From Tuctoria greenei (Eukaryota; Streptophyta; Magnoliopsida; Poales; Poaceae), in assembly GCA_036927565.1 (NCBI GenBank), contig JAYESD010000008.1, positions 118,571,498 to 118,635,497 on the forward strand: a stretch of DNA of 64,000 nt. Reading direction: 5' to 3'. The notes under the pieces were generated by a model. The model ran no database searches. It had not been told where the DNA came from and saw nothing but the letters and a program-made list of their open reading frames with translations. Shown in pieces: positions 1 to 12,000 of the stretch. Position numbers and translations under genes: made by a program. The stretch's first letter is position 1. Each line of letters starts with the position of its first letter.

Positions 1-2
1 TC

Positions 3-644
3 ATAAATGGCTTCTTCTTTCGAACAGTAGAGGTGGAAAAAGATTTACGGACGCAAAACAGAGGTGTTGTTGTTCGGGATGGTGATCATGAGTGGTATGG
101 AGTAATCAAGAAAATTATTTCTATTGATTTTGAAAAAAATCAAGAGGTTCTGTTATTTGAATGTGAATGGTTTGATCGGCCTCGTTCTGGTCAGAGCCAA
201 AGCAGAGGCTACAAAATGGATCGATACGGAATGATAGATGTGGACGCTACTATTTCTCAATTTAAGTATGAGCCTTACATTCTAGCCACCCATGCAGAAC
301 AAGTTTTTTATATTAGAAGTGTGGAGCAACCTAAATGGGCTACAATTGTTAAAACTATGCCAATAGACCTTTTTGCCATACCCCCTGGAGACAGTGAAAA
401 TAATGTCACTGAGACGTCGATGGAGGCTGAGACATTATTTGATGATCGACGACTTACTGATATAAATGAGGATATGACCACATGGGATAGGAATGACATT
501 GACGGAGCAACTGGTGATGCTTCAGCTCTTTCAAATGAAGATGACGACGACGACTACCACGACGATGATGATACATATATCAATGATGGTATTGTACCTC
601 CAATATTGACGGAGGAAAGCAAAGATGATGATTTTTTCATATAG
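3..644 (+). CDS. CACTA transposon protein, C-terminal end with DUF4216-like domain (partial)
   Basis: The frame is open from the window edge, so the true start lies upstream. The visible part begins with NGFFFRT and TQNRGVVV, then DHEWYGVIKKI, a block VLLFECEWFD, then YILATHAEQVFYI and KWATIVK. This order matches the DUF4216 domain found at the C-terminus of plant CACTA TNP2-type transposase genes. The last 70 residues are very acidic (EDDDDDYHDDDD) and end at a TAG-type stop at 642-644. No stop interrupts the 214 codons shown. The role of DUF4216 is not known. A diverged copy of the same 3' end occurs at 28751-29292. Confidence 0.8.
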   Translation: MNGFFFRTVEVEKDLRTQNRGVVVRDGDHEWYGVIKKIISIDFEKNQEVLLFECEWFDRPRSGQSQSRGYKMDRYGMIDVDATISQFKYEPYILATHAEQVFYIRSVEQPKWATIVKTMPIDLFAIPPGDSENNVTETSMEAETLFDDRRLTDINEDMTTWDRNDIDGATGDASALSNEDDDDDYHDDDDTYINDGIVPPILTEESKDDDFFI

Positions 645-649
645 GTACT

Positions 650-1740
650 GTGTGAGCTAGTTGTACGTGAACACTATATGTAATGCAGTTTGTATTCTGT
701 GGCGATAGATGCTAATGCCACGAACTAGTGAATTGTGGCAATAGATCCTAATGTAACGATTGTGTTCTGCGGTGATAGATGATAACGCCACGAACTATTG
801 AATTGTGGCAACATATACTAATGCAATGATCGCGTTCCGTGGCGATAGATGCTAATGCCACAAACTAGTAAATCGTGGCAACAGATTCTAATGCAACGAT
901 CGGGTTCCATGGCGATAGATGCTAACGCCACGAACCAGTGAATCGTGGCAACAAATCCTAGTGCAACAATCTTGTAACGTGGCAATAGATGCTAATGCCA
1001 CGACTAGTGAATCGTGGCAACAGATTCGTGGCGATAGATGCTAACGCCACGAACTAGTGAATTGTGGCAACAGATTATAATGCAACGATCCTACGTGGCG
1101 ATAGATGCTAATGCCACGAACTAGTGAATCATGGCAACAGATTCGTGGCGATAGATGCTAATGCCACGAACTAGTGAATTGTGGCAACAGATCCTAGTGC
1201 AACGATCGTGTAACATGGTGATAGATGCTAATGTCACGACTAGTGAATTGTGGCAACAGATTCATGGCGATAGATGCTAACGCCACAAACTAGTGAATCG
1301 TAGCAACAGATTCTAATGCAACGATCGTGTTCCGTGGCGATAGATGCTAAAGCCACAAACTAGTGAATTGTGGCAACATATTTGTGGCAATAGATCCTAA
1401 GGCCACAAACTAGTGAATCGTGGCAATAGATCTTATTGCAACGATCGTGTTCCATGGCGATAGGTGCTAATGCCACGAACTAGTGAATCGTGGCAACAGA
1501 TTCGTGGCGATAGATCCTAATGCCACGAACTAGTGAATCATGGAAACAGATCCTAATGCAACGATCATGTTCCGTGGTGATAGATGCTAATGCCATGAAC
1601 TAGTGAATCGTGGCAACAGATTCGTGGCGATAGATCCTAATGCCACGAACTAGTGAATCGTGGCAACATATCCTAATGGAACAATCGTGTTTTGTGGCGA
1701 TAGATGCTAATGCCACGAACTAGTGAATCGTGGCACAAGA
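650..1740 (+). repeat. CACTA subterminal tandem repeats, 70-bp unit with short variants
   Basis: The full unit is 70 bp and alternates two hairpin-prone blocks: GTGGCGATAGATGCTAATGCCAC (stem GTGGC/GCCAC) and CGTGGCAACAGATCCTAATG followed by CAACG. Shortened units of about 50 bp, ending after the CAACAGATT block, are interspersed. CACTA elements carry subterminal repeats bound by their TNPA-like protein to align the ends before excision, and position and orientation fit that role. The binding itself is inferred. Confidence 0.85.
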
Positions 1741-1798
1741 CCAAGCTTACTGCAACGATTTAGTATTCATTGCAGTACAATCGTTGCAACAGGGTGGA

Positions 1799-1810
1799 AT
1801 CCTTGTAGTG
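1799..1810 (+). other. CACTA 3' terminus
   Basis: ATCCTTGTAGTG is the reverse complement of a CACTACAAGGAT terminus. The following sequence changes at once to a gypsy integrase frame, which fixes the boundary to the base. Confidence 0.85.
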
Positions 1811-2225
1811 TCCATTCCAACTTGTCTATGGGAAGACTTGTCATCTTCCTGTAGAATTGGAACATAGAGCCTATTGGGCCATCAAGTGGTGGAACATGGA
1901 CCTTCATGAAGCCAGAAAACACTGATTGAAGCAAATTTTTTAGTTGGAAGGGTGGAGAGATAAGACATACCATAGTGCCAAAATCTACAAGGAAAGAACC
2001 AAAAGATGGCACGATAAGAGGATTTAGTTTTCAACTCTAGGGTTAAATCTTTGGACATGGGAAGCATAGAAGTAAATGGGAAGGACCCTTCACTATAGTA
2101 GAAACCTCATCCCATGGAGCAATCACACTCCAAGGTGATGATGATCAGCTATTTAAAGTGAATGAGCACTGACTTGAATTATTTCTTGAATCCTAGGAGG
2201 AGGAGGCGGAAAAGGAAATTGACGT
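1811..2225 (+). pseudogene. Ty3/gypsy integrase C-terminus remnant (Athila-like)
   Basis: Read from 1812 the frame gives PFQLVYGKTCHLPVELEHRA, then YWAIKWWNMDLHEA. This is the conserved segment after the integrase catalytic core in Athila-type plant gypsy elements. It then breaks with stops and frameshifts. Later fragments recall the rest of the domain: a KWHD-like stretch near 2005, GPF near 2090 and FKVNEH near 2157. The CACTA element interrupts it at 1810 and the Tat-1 LTR cuts it at 2226. It belongs to the oldest layer here. Its upstream part should lie left of the CACTA element, outside the window. Confidence 0.75.
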
Positions 2226-3384
2226 TGTCGTAGTGTTAATGCGACACTTCCCCCGGATCTGCTAAGGAGCAGCTCGCGGTGGTTATTGTTCGACGCGTCT
2301 TAGGCCTCAATCATGTGTACACGCGTATGAGTGTATATGAGACGGTGGTTTTTACGTGGTTCGGGTCACAAGGAGCATAACACCCTACTCCACGGTGGAT
2401 TGTATTGCTAGTGGGTGTGTATGCGTATGTGTGTGTATTGGGGATTCGATGTTGGGTCCTTTATAATGGTGGCAGCCCTGTCCTTTTATAGACAAGGTCG
2501 GACGCCTTACAAGTGGGGTCCAGGGCCCGACAGGTGGTCCCGGAACGATCTAATCCTAAAGATCTAAGGCTTCTCGCATAAGCTTGCATTGACGGTGGCT
2601 TTGAAGACTCGCCGTCTTGCCGCCTGAGTCATCAGTAGCCCATGCGCCATTGCTGACAATGGCAGGGGATGTCCCATCCAACTGTCTCTGTCGTCATAGG
2701 CTACCCACTTGGCGGAGTGGGATAGGCCTGTGGCGTCTTCACTACAATGCGATTGGTCGTAGCGGTACCTGACATTAGGCGTGCGCCGCGCCATGCGCCC
2801 GGGGATGCCGTACATCTTCAATCCTTGACAGGGACAAGGCGCACCGCCCTCTTAACTCCCACAACCCTCCGTCCAGTGCAAGTGGCTGGGATACGTGGCA
2901 GCTCGATAGCTCATCACTTTGGAGGAGGTCGGGTCCAGTCTTACGGACCACGTGGCAGCTTGGGAGCTCACCTCCGCGGAGAAGGTCGGGCCACATCTTA
3001 TGCACCACATGGCAGCCCCGAAGCCCACACCCCAGTAGAGCGGGGACTCTAGGGCTGCAGGACACGTGGCAGCACTGGAGCTCGCCTATACGGGAGGTGG
3101 CCTGTCTGATGCCTCGGACCATGTGGCAACACCAGAGCCCTTTATCTCAGTGGAGAGGGATTGTTACCTGCTGGACATGTGGCTGCTTGGGAGCTTGTCT
3201 CTGAGGGAGAGTTGAGCTTCTCCTTCGGGGGTCTCTCGCGGGTACCCTGGACCACCCATCTGAGGCAGACGGGTCCGGGTCTTCTGAACACTTAGTGCCC
3301 TCAGACCATGCCTGTGCTAGGAGCCGGGGTACCTAGGTGGCTTTAGCTTGTGCGCGAGGGTAGTCGGTATGCCAGGTACCGACA
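2226..3384 (-). repeat. 3' LTR of Tat-1
   Basis: It is bounded by TGTCG at 2226 and ACCGACA ending at 3384, matching the TGTCGG...CCGACA ends of the Tat-2 LTR. It shares with that LTR the ACGTGGTTCGGG and CACCCTACTCCACGG region and the CCTTTTATAG block. Bases right of 3384 (GTGGCCACTGGG) sit where the purine tract of a minus-strand element should be. Length is about 1159 bp, longer than the 848 bp of Tat-2. Confidence 0.75.
2482..2491 (-). promoter_or_regulatory. TATA box of Tat-1 LTR
   Basis: The minus strand reads CTATAAAAGG. The same sequence lies at the matching place in the Tat-2 LTR (54171-54180). Confidence 0.6.
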
Positions 3385-3670
3385 GTGGCCACTGGGTCCA
3401 CCTTGGGGGGAGGCGACGAGCCCGAGGTTGGAGCCTTATCCTCCTTTTCTGCACAACCTTTCAATTTTTTCTTGATCAGCCAAAGCGGTGCGCGCCTCCG
3501 CTATTGTGACCATGCGTCTCTCTCTTATTGAGGGGTCGTGGCGATGGTATCTTTGGTTGCTGCGACATTATCGTGATGGTTCCCAATGCGCCTACTGCAC
3601 TTTTGCTGCTTTCCCTTCCGTCTTTATGAGAACCGCCGTGTTGCCTTCTTAGGCGGGGAACTGCCTGGGC

Positions 3671-5333
3671 TTGTTTCTCAGACGGGGGATCTGGGCCTGC
3701 TTGTCATGGACGCCGTGGGACGAGCCGCTGATTCTGAACCTGCCCAAATTTGCACGGTGCATTCAAACGCCACTAGGGTGTTTTAAAAGGGTACCTTTGT
3801 GGGCAATGGTGGTTCCTTCCTTACGCACGCCCCAAGCATTCGAGCCTTCGACTTCCTCCTTGAGCGTCTACTCACCCTCAAGGTTCTCGACTCCTGCTCC
3901 AATGGACTCAGTCCTGCCTTTTTCCCGGATGGAGGATGTCTCACTTGTGAGGTGGCTTTTTGGCTGGGAGGACGAGAAGCGGCGGGATTTGAACCGTCCC
4001 AGGTCCTTGCCACTAGAGTTGGGGGAGAAAGAGATTGTCTTCTTCCAGGCATACGCATACTCCGGGTTCGTCCCTCCCGTTTCCTCCTTCCTGGTGACAC
4101 TTCTGGAGGTCCTTGGGCTCCAACTTCATCACCTGTCGTCGAACTCTCTGGTGGTGGTAGCGGTGTTCTCGCATTTCTGCGAGATGTTCGTCGAGGTGCA
4201 CCTGAGCGTGCTAGTGTTTCGGTAGTTCTTCATGCTGAGGCGGACCGGGAAGAAGAACAAGGCGGAATTCCTTGGTGCCTACTACTTCCAGCATCGAGCA
4301 AACAACCCCTCCAAGTACGTTACTCTGCTCTCCTCAACGAAATAGCCTAGCTGGAGGAGCGATTGGGTAAGCGTGCATGCCGATGCCCACGATCGCATGG
4401 TCCTACCCACCGGCTGGCCGGTAGTTAGGAAGATAGCCTGGGAGGAACGTCCAGAGCTAGAGCTGGTGTATGCTCTGGTGATGGAGAGGATCCGATTCTT
4501 GGCGGACCACGGCCTGTCAGAGCTGGCAATGATGTCGGACTTCGTTCATCGACGCCTAGCCCACCTCCAGCATCGTTCCCATCCTGCATGGCTCTACTTC
4601 AGGCTTCAGGACAGCACCAGGTTGCTGAGAGTCACAACGTGGAGACGACCCCGCAAGAGGTGTTTGATATAATGTCCAAGGCGTGAGACGACCCGCTGCC
4701 GCAAGACCCCTCCCGCGGTCTTGTCCACCGCTTTGTGTGGGTCGGGACCTTCGGACCAAGATTCTGAAGGAGATGCCCAACCTGGATGTGATCGGTCTTG
4801 CACCAAGGCAGGTTGGTGATGAGATCCGTGGTTGGCCATCATCGACCCTCCACAGGAGTCCGCACCTGCTCCAGGCTCCGAAGCTTCAAGGGCGGAGGAC
4901 ACACCCTCTGTTAGATGGAAGGGCATGGCGCTGGTCCCTGACGCTGGCAAGGAGAAGGCGCCGGTCCCTGACATGGGGAAGGGGAAGTCGCCAGCGATCG
5001 AGGTTGTGAAGGAGAAGCGCCCTTGGTCGCCGTCGAAGGTGCCGCCGCTGGTGGCCTTCGCTCCAAGTCAATGTCTCTGGCACACCCCTCCTCAGCATTG
5101 GGTGCCGATGATTGTTCGGTGGGAGGCTCAGCCCGTTAAGCGGTGGCTCCACCAATGTCTGTGGAGGGCACACCATCCAGCATCCCCCCCCCCCCCCCCG
5201 CTAGCGCAGTGCAAGCTGCCACAGGGGGCTCCGAGAGCGTTATGCCTACGGAGCCTCAGACCAAGAGGCCTCAGGCCGACGTCGGCGGCAGCTCGGGAGG
5301 AGGCTTCAGGAGTGGCTCCGTTGGGGTTAGTTG
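3671..5333 (+). pseudogene. Tat-1 antisense gene, 5' part (Transposase_28-like domain), broken
   Basis: It lies on the strand opposite to the element's own transcript. The segment near 4040-4200 (GFVPPVSSFLVTLLEVLGLQ, then HFCEMFVEVH) is the hallmark of the 'putative gypsy type transposon' family PF04195. After a frameshift near 4225 the frame resumes (4373-4672) with RIRFLADHGLSELAMMSDFV and AWLYFRLQDSTRLL, typical of the middle of these proteins. From about 4690 the product turns proline/alanine-rich. A stop at 4346 and several frameshifts show it is dead. The function of the family is unknown. It continues at 25209 after the copia insertion. Confidence 0.7.
5184..5199. repeat. Poly-C tract, 16 C
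   Basis: Sixteen consecutive C lie in the proline-rich coding stretch of the Tat-1 antisense gene. Such tracts often vary in length or carry sequencing error. Confidence 0.9.
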
Positions 5334-5680
5334 TGAATGTATCCTAGAGGGGGGCTCAATAGTCTTTTTGAACTTTTGTCAGAACCTGAAACACTTAGCA
5401 ACCTGATCAAACACAGAGAAATCAGACTAGTCTGATGTGTGCGGACTAGATCGATCAAGTTCGACCGATGATTTCGATCTAAGTACTCTATGAAGCATAA
5501 ATTGAGCTATAAATAGAGTGTATTGCTTCAATGAAACTATATATGACACAAGTTAACTTTAGTTTCAATGTTTTAACGTACGTTGAACAAGATCGAGCAA
5601 ACCCTAGATTGCAATGAATAGTAGGAACAAGAGCAAAGGACACAACGATTTTATCCTGTGGTTCGATTCCACAGAGGAAA
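5334..5680 (-). repeat. 3' LTR of the minus-strand copia element, distal fragment
   Basis: It aligns with 23616-23980, including AACACTTAGCAACCTGATCA and the GATCAAGTTCGA block. The LTR breaks at the GGAAA target site and resumes at 13833. Confidence 0.88.
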
Positions 5681-6589
5681 TGATGAGGAAATCACTTCTA
5701 TGGATACAAACAACACTACATTGAATATACAAGATGCAATCAATAGAGTTCATACACAACAATTAATTTTAGAGGTGAGCTCGTTCTTATATGTTTCCTT
5801 ATATGTTTTTGAGCATAGATTGCTACCTAATGATTTAATTGTGATTAGGATCCATGGAGAGGTTCAAAGAGTACTTGGAGGAAGTATTAAGGACGTGGAC
5901 GCCCAGAGATTTCGTTCAAAGAAGATGGAAATCGAACCAAACTCAAGATCGTATCCAACTCGGAGTCCAGGAGCAGTACACACTAAAACGGACGCCCATG
6001 ACGGATACGAACTCCGTTTTGGACGTTCCACATATGCACGGAAAGGGGAGAGGATAAACTTTTCAATAGCGCTGGTATCATATCAAATTCTTTCGGAGTA
6101 ATCTGGAATTGTCGAAACAATATCGAGTATAGAATCTGTCAGGGTGCTGCACCACCGTATTGGGCCATTTGGCCTTGTATCAAGTCTAAGTCTATTATTT
6201 TCGTGTATTAGGGTTAGGTCACGACCCTAACACCTCCTTGGACGTCCTCCCACCTATATATACTCTATGGTAGCCGCCATATACAATTGGGTTTTGCTTA
6301 GATCAATAATATCGCCATTCTACGGTTTATGAAACCCCAACTTCGCGATTTCAGATCGTGTCTTCTATGTTCTTGCTTGTGTTCTCAGTTGCACTTGTAG
6401 GGATTAGCCTTCTTGGCGGTATCAAGCGTGTGCAGCAGGGTTGATAACCAACGGAGTGGTGGTGTAGTGATTGCAGGGGTTGTTCGTGTTCTACTCGAGA
6501 GCCTCGGATTATCAACATCGAGATCTACATCAATCGACTTACCCATTATATATCGGAAGATCGGGCCTAAATCTTTGTTTTTCCTTCCA
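5681..6589 (+). repeat. 5' LTR of the gypsy element (version B)
   Basis: It starts at the GGAAA duplication. The 3' end is placed at the CA of 6588-6589 by comparison with the end of 13832. Its first part reads as an open continuation of the pol C-terminus (DDEEITSMDTNN), mirroring the overlap of pol with the 3' LTR. Its distal 642 bp (from 5948) match 13193-13832 closely. Confidence 0.78.
6254..6263 (+). promoter_or_regulatory. TATA-like box in the gypsy 5' LTR
   Basis: CTATATATAC lies about 330 bp before the LTR end. The same sequence occurs at the matching place in the 3' copy near 13501. Confidence 0.5.
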
Positions 6590-7796
6590 TTAGATTGATT
6601 TTGTTTCGTACCTAGAGTCCACAGAAAAGCCACAAAAAAAATTAGATCGTTTTTACCGCTTCCCAGACTATAGTGCCTGCAGTTTCGTTTTTCATTTTGC
6701 ATTGTTGAGTTTGCATTCGTGTGGTTGAGTCTTGTTGCTGGTTTAGCTTTGTGTTTTGGGTCCTATTTATCGTGTTTCGTCCTTGTTTTCTTGCTGTTCG
6801 ACACCTATTCCACAATCTCTAAATAAAAAACCGATCCACCACGTTCATCGGTTTGCCCTAGCTAGCCACCTTGCGTGAACTCCCGCATCGCCAGCCCTAG
6901 ATTAGGTGACAAACCTTTGTGCCACTCATCCTTGAATCATCACACACCACCCCATTAGTTGTTGTGCAAATTCCCGATCATTTTCATATCCGATTGCGAG
7001 TTCCGTTCTCAAACCGTGTTGGAATCAACATCCAAAAAAATGTAACTCAGACAACCTACCTTAAAATTGCTATAACTTTCGCATATGAACTCGAAATCGG
7101 GCTATTTTTTTTCAAATTCATCTACGCAAAATTTTGCATCCGATTTTCTGCCGCATTTGGCGAAATTAGATTGCCCAAATTCCCCTCGGAAGATAGGCTA
7201 TCCGGCCTCCGAAGTTTCAGCACGAATTTTAAGGAATTTTCTTGATTTTCTATAGGCCTCATATTACATCCAATTGAGCTGCAAATTTTTGTGCTTCCTA
7301 TATTTGTGCTCTTGAGTAAAGAAAAATATCAAAAAAATATTAAAAAATAAAAAAATAGTGAAGAGCACGCATATTAAAGCAATTGGCCTATACCACTTGG
7401 TGCCGTTTTGTTGGTTATATCATTCTGCCTTTCTTTTGCCTTGATACTTCCTTGTGTTGTGCTAGGCTCTAGGGCACTCGGTTGACCAGCAACAGTTTCC
7501 TACATTGAATACTTATTCAACTTTGTTTAGCTGTTAATGATTTTCTGCTTATTAGCCACCATATTGTGCCATCCAAGCTCCACCTTTCTCTTGAGCATAA
7601 CAGGTACCTTTGCAATCATCCCACGCTTCATTGGTTCATCTCACCGTCCACACCACCTGCTGTGTCGGTAAGAACACTTGTAAGAGCGTGGTAAGACGCT
7701 TGAGCGAGAGAGATTGTTTTTCTTCCACCTTCCACATTGTCACTGTAGTTGATAGGGATAACATATTTTTTTGTTGTCTTTTGTTTCCTACTAACA
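6590..7796 (+). other. Gypsy 5' leader, no gene seen
   Basis: This is untranslated leader between LTR and gag. It is A/T-rich near 7320-7360. A fragment TTGGTGCCGTTTTG near 7399 vaguely recalls a tRNA-Asp type primer site but is too far from the LTR to trust. Confidence 0.5.
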
Positions 7797-9059
7797 ATGG
7801 CAGGAGAAGACAATGATGACGAATGTGTTCAACATGCTGAGTTACGTGATATGATGAAGACCATGATGGATATGTTCGCCAAATACAACGCAGCAACAGA
7901 GGAGTCATTGGCGAACTTGACTCGCCAACTGGATGACCTTGCTCTTCGGATGAATACTTTTGAGGCTCGGTTGCCTCTCGCTGGAAGACAAGAAGACAAT
8001 GCTTATGATGAACTGGAAGATCACAATAATCAGCCAAGACTGCCACTTTATCGTCGAGGTACGGGAGGTAATAATCATAACAATTATAATCGCCCTCCTG
8101 ATGATCCTTTTGCTTAATGTGAAATTTACTATACCCTCTTTTTCTGGTGCTTATGATGCTGAGGCTTATCTTGATTGGGAGATGACAGTAGAGCAAAAAT
8201 TTAATTCCCATCTTGTTCCTGAACAACATAGAGTTCATCAAGCCACCAGTGAGTTTAAGGACTTTGCTATCATATGGTGGAATGAACTTGTTAAAACTAG
8301 AAATGATCCTCCAACATGGGATAGATTAAAGGAAGCTATGCGTGTTCGATTTGTTCCTCCATCTTTTCAGCGGGACCTTCACAAAATTTGCAGCGTTTAG
8401 ACCAAGGTAACATGTCCGTAGAGGAGTATTATCAAGAGTTACAAAAGGGTATGCTGTGTTGTGGGGTAGTAGAGGACATGGATGATAAAATAGCTCGTTT
8501 TTATGGGGGGTTGATGCGTGAAATTCAGGACATTGTTGATTACAAGGAATATGATACTGTTGACAGATTGTTTTAGCTTGCTATGTTGGCAGAAAAAGAA
8601 TTGTAGGGCCGACAACAACAGCAACAACACACGAGGAGCAACTTCACGCCGCGTGCAGCGACTACACCATCCAAAACAGCACCATCTTCGACCCCCCGTG
8701 CAGCGACTACACCACCCAATGGTGGCCAACGAACTATACCTGCTGCTCTACCTTCTCGCGTGCCGGAAGGCAGCAAGGCGACATCATTCAAGCCTTCGTC
8801 GTCCACTCCTTCTACGGGTCGTACTTCCAACATTAAGTGTCACCGCTGCCCGGGACTTGGTCATATGATGAGAGATTGCCCGAGCAAACGAGCATACATA
8901 GCACGAGACGATGGCGGGTATGATAGTACTTCGGATATTGAAGATGAATATTCTCTTGCTACTGACTTTGCAGATCCAAATGACGAACACACCGAAGAAA
9001 GGTACTTGGTACAGCGGCAACGAAGAACTATAGGAGCATCATTGTGCAGCGTGCCTTGA
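7797..9059 (+). pseudogene. gag: Gypsy gag with zinc knuckle, frameshifted and interrupted
   Basis: ATG at 7797 begins MAGEDNDDECVQ, with a coiled-coil-like N-terminus. A frameshift near 8110 moves the frame to FTIPSFSGAYDAEAYLDWEM and the retrotrans_gag core with FKDFAIIWWNELV. A second shift near 8390 leads to RLDQGNMSVEEYYQELQKGM and EIQDIVDYKEYDT. Two TAG codons then follow in frame near 8574 and 8604. The CCHC zinc knuckle CHRCPGLGHMMRDC lies near 8840-8882. Gag would form the particle and bind RNA. Two frameshifts and two nonsense codons make it inactive. Pol follows in another frame. Confidence 0.85.
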
Positions 9060-12000
9060 GCTCCAAAGTGGAGACCGACGACAAGCTACAACGACACAAC
9101 CTCTTCCACATGTTTCTCGTCGTCAAGGACTGCTGTGTACACACTATAATTGATGGAGGTAGCTGCAATAACTTGGTAAACACGGACGTCGTCAAGAAAC
9201 TCGGTTTGACAACAAGAGCACACCCTCATCTGTACCACATTCAATGGTTCAACAACAGCGGTAAGGTTCGGGTAACACAAACAGCGAGAATACATTTTTC
9301 AATTGGTTCATACCATGATTTTGCTGATTTTGATGTTGTTCCTATGGATGCTTGTTCTCTTTTATTGGGTCGTCCTTGGGAATTTGATACAGATGCTATT
9401 CATCATGGTAGAACCAATAAATATACTCTCATGCATAAGGAAAAGAAAATCACTTTGCTCCCCATGACCCCTGCTGAAATTGTGCATTTTGAGAAGAGTA
9501 AAATTCGTGAGGTCAAAGCAACAAAATTAGAATATGAAAAACAGCAATTTATTAAGTTAAAATCACCATCGTTGCTCGCAACTAAATCTGAACTTGCTGA
9601 TTTATTCGATGCTAAGGGGATGTGATATGCTTTAGTTTGCAAAGAAGCCATGTTTTCACTTCATGAATTGTCTATTGCATTGCCCCCTTCTGTTGCTAAC
9701 CTTTTGGAGGAGTTTGAGGATGTGTTTCCCTCCGAGATACCCCCTGGTTTACCACCAATGAGAGGCATTGAACACAAGATCGATTTGATTCTAGGAGCAA
9801 GTTTGCCGAATCGTGCAGCATACAGGGCGAATCCACAAGAAACTAAGGAAATTCAGCAACAAGTCCAAGATCTTTTGGACCGTGGGTACATTCGTGAAAG
9901 CCTTAGCCCTTGTTCCGTTCCTGTTCTTTTGGTTCCTAAAAAATATGGTGGTTGGCGCATGTGTGTTGATTGTCGAGCGATTAATAACATCACCATTCGA
10001 TATCGTTATCCTATTCCTCGATTAGATGACATGCTTGATGAATTGAGTGGTGCTATCATCTTCACAAAAATTGACTTGCGTAGTGGTTACCACCAAATTA
10101 GAATGGCACTAGGAGATCAATGGAAAACTGCATTTAAAACCAAGTTTGGACTTTATGAGTGGTTAGTCATGCCTTTTGGTTTAACTAATGCACCCAACAC
10201 CTTTATGCGATTAATGAACAAGGTTTTACGTGCTTTCATTGGACAATTTGTGGTGGTTTACTTTGATGATATCCTCATTTACAGCAAGTCATATGATGAA
10301 CATCTTGATCATTTACGTGTTGTTTTTACTGTTTTGAGAGATGCACGTTTGTTTGGTAACCTCGAAAAGTGCGTCTTTTGCACCAATCGAGTCTCGTTTC
10401 TTGGCTATGTCGTTTCCTCGCAGGGAATTGAGATGGATGAGGCAAAAATTGAAGCAATCACCAGCTGGCCAACCCCAACAACCGTCACACAGGTTCGTAG
10501 TTTTCTTGGTCTTGCAGGTTTTTATCGGTGCTTTGTGCGGGATTTCAGCACCATTGCAGCACCTCTACATGAGCTAACAAAGAAGGGAGTGCCATTTTGA
10601 TGGAGAGAACAGCAGCAACACGCTTTTGATGCTCTCAAATCGAAGCTTACACAAGCACCATTGCTACAACTTCCTGATTTTGACAAGACCTTTGAGCTAG
10701 AATGTGATGCAAGCGGCATTGGTATTGTAGGCGTTCTCATACAAGGAGGTAAACCCGTTGCTTTCTTTAGTGAAAAACATCATGGTCCTTCTTTGAATTA
10801 TTCTACTTATGATAAGGAATTGTATGCCTTAGTGCGTGTATTACAAACTTGGCAACATTATCTTTGGTCTAAGGAGTTTGTCATACATTCCGATCATGAA
10901 TCATTGAAGTATCTTAAGTGTCAAACCAATCTTAATAAACGACATGCTAAATGGATTGAGTTCATAGAGTCGTTTCCATACATCATAAAGCATAAGAAAG
11001 GGAAGGCAAATATCATTGCCGATGCATTATCTAGGCGTTATACCATGCTGTCCCAACTTGATCATAAAATATTTGGTTTGGAAACAATAAAAGCATTATA
11101 TCCTACTGATTTGGACTTCAAAGATGCTTTTGAAAATTGTAGAGAAGGAAGAACTTGGAATAAATATGTGATGCGAGAGGGTCTCCTCTATCGTGCTAAC
11201 AAGCTATGCATTCCAGCTAGCTCCGTTCGTCTATTACTTTTGCAGGAAGCACATGGAGGAGGTTTGATGGGACATTTTGGAGTGAAGAAAACTGAAGACG
11301 TGTTGTCCACACACTTCTTTTGGCCAAAGATGAGGCGTGATGTCGAGCGCTACGTGTCACGATGCACTACTTGCAACAAAGCTATGTCTCGCCTTAACCC
11401 ACATGGTCTTTATATGCCTCTTCCTGTTCCTAGTGCATCTTGGGAGGATATTTCTATGGACTTTGTTTTGGGATTGCCTAGGACTAAGAGGGGGAGGGAT
11501 AGTATTTTTGTAGTTGTTGATCGTTTTTCCAAAATGGCACACGTTATACCTTGTCATAAGAATGATAATGCCTCACACATTGCTGATTTATTTATGACGG
11601 AAATTGTTCGTTTACATGGTGTGCCAAATACCATTGTTTCTGATCGTGATGCAAAAATTTTAAGTCATTTCTGGAGAACTTTGTGGTATAAATTGGGAAC
11701 CAAGTTGCTGTTTTCAACTACATGTCACACACAAACGGATGGACAAACTGAGGTAGTTAATCATACTTTATCCACTATGTTGCGGGTTGTCCTGAAAACA
11801 AATTTGAAGTTGTGGGAGGAGTGTTTACCACATATAGAATTTGCTTACAACAGATCCGTTCACTCCATGACAAAGGTAAGTCCATTCCAGGTAGTGTATG
11901 GTTTCAATCGTCGTGCCCCTATTGATTTACTACCATTGCCTCCTTCTGAAACTATAAATTTGGATGCTACACAATGATATGAATTTATTATTAAGATGCA

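Larger units (their letters stand above)
1..1810 (+). mobile_element. 3' part of a CACTA (En/Spm) DNA transposon
   Basis: The window opens inside a CACTA element. In order it holds the end of a coding region with a DUF4216-like domain (to 644), about 1 kb of subterminal direct repeats, and the terminal sequence ATCCTTGTAGTG at 1799-1810, the inverse of the CACTACAAGGAT-type terminus that defines the superfamily. The next three bases, TCC, are a candidate 3-bp target duplication. The left end lies outside the window, so the duplication cannot be confirmed. Sequence right of 1810 reads as gypsy integrase, so this element jumped into an older retrotransposon. Confidence 0.88.

Noticed and set aside
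650..1740. CRISPR-like regular repeats
   Set aside because: Units are contiguous, with no unique spacers, and sit next to a CACTA coding end and terminus in a plant genome.
5329..5338. Target duplication of the minus-strand copia element
   Set aside because: AGTTG on the left and GGTTT on the right match only in part, so I do not claim a duplication; the boundaries rest on LTR alignment instead.
7396..7416. tRNA-Asp type primer site for the gypsy element
   Set aside because: TTGGTGCCGTTTTG is only a partial match and lies about 800 bases after the LTR end.
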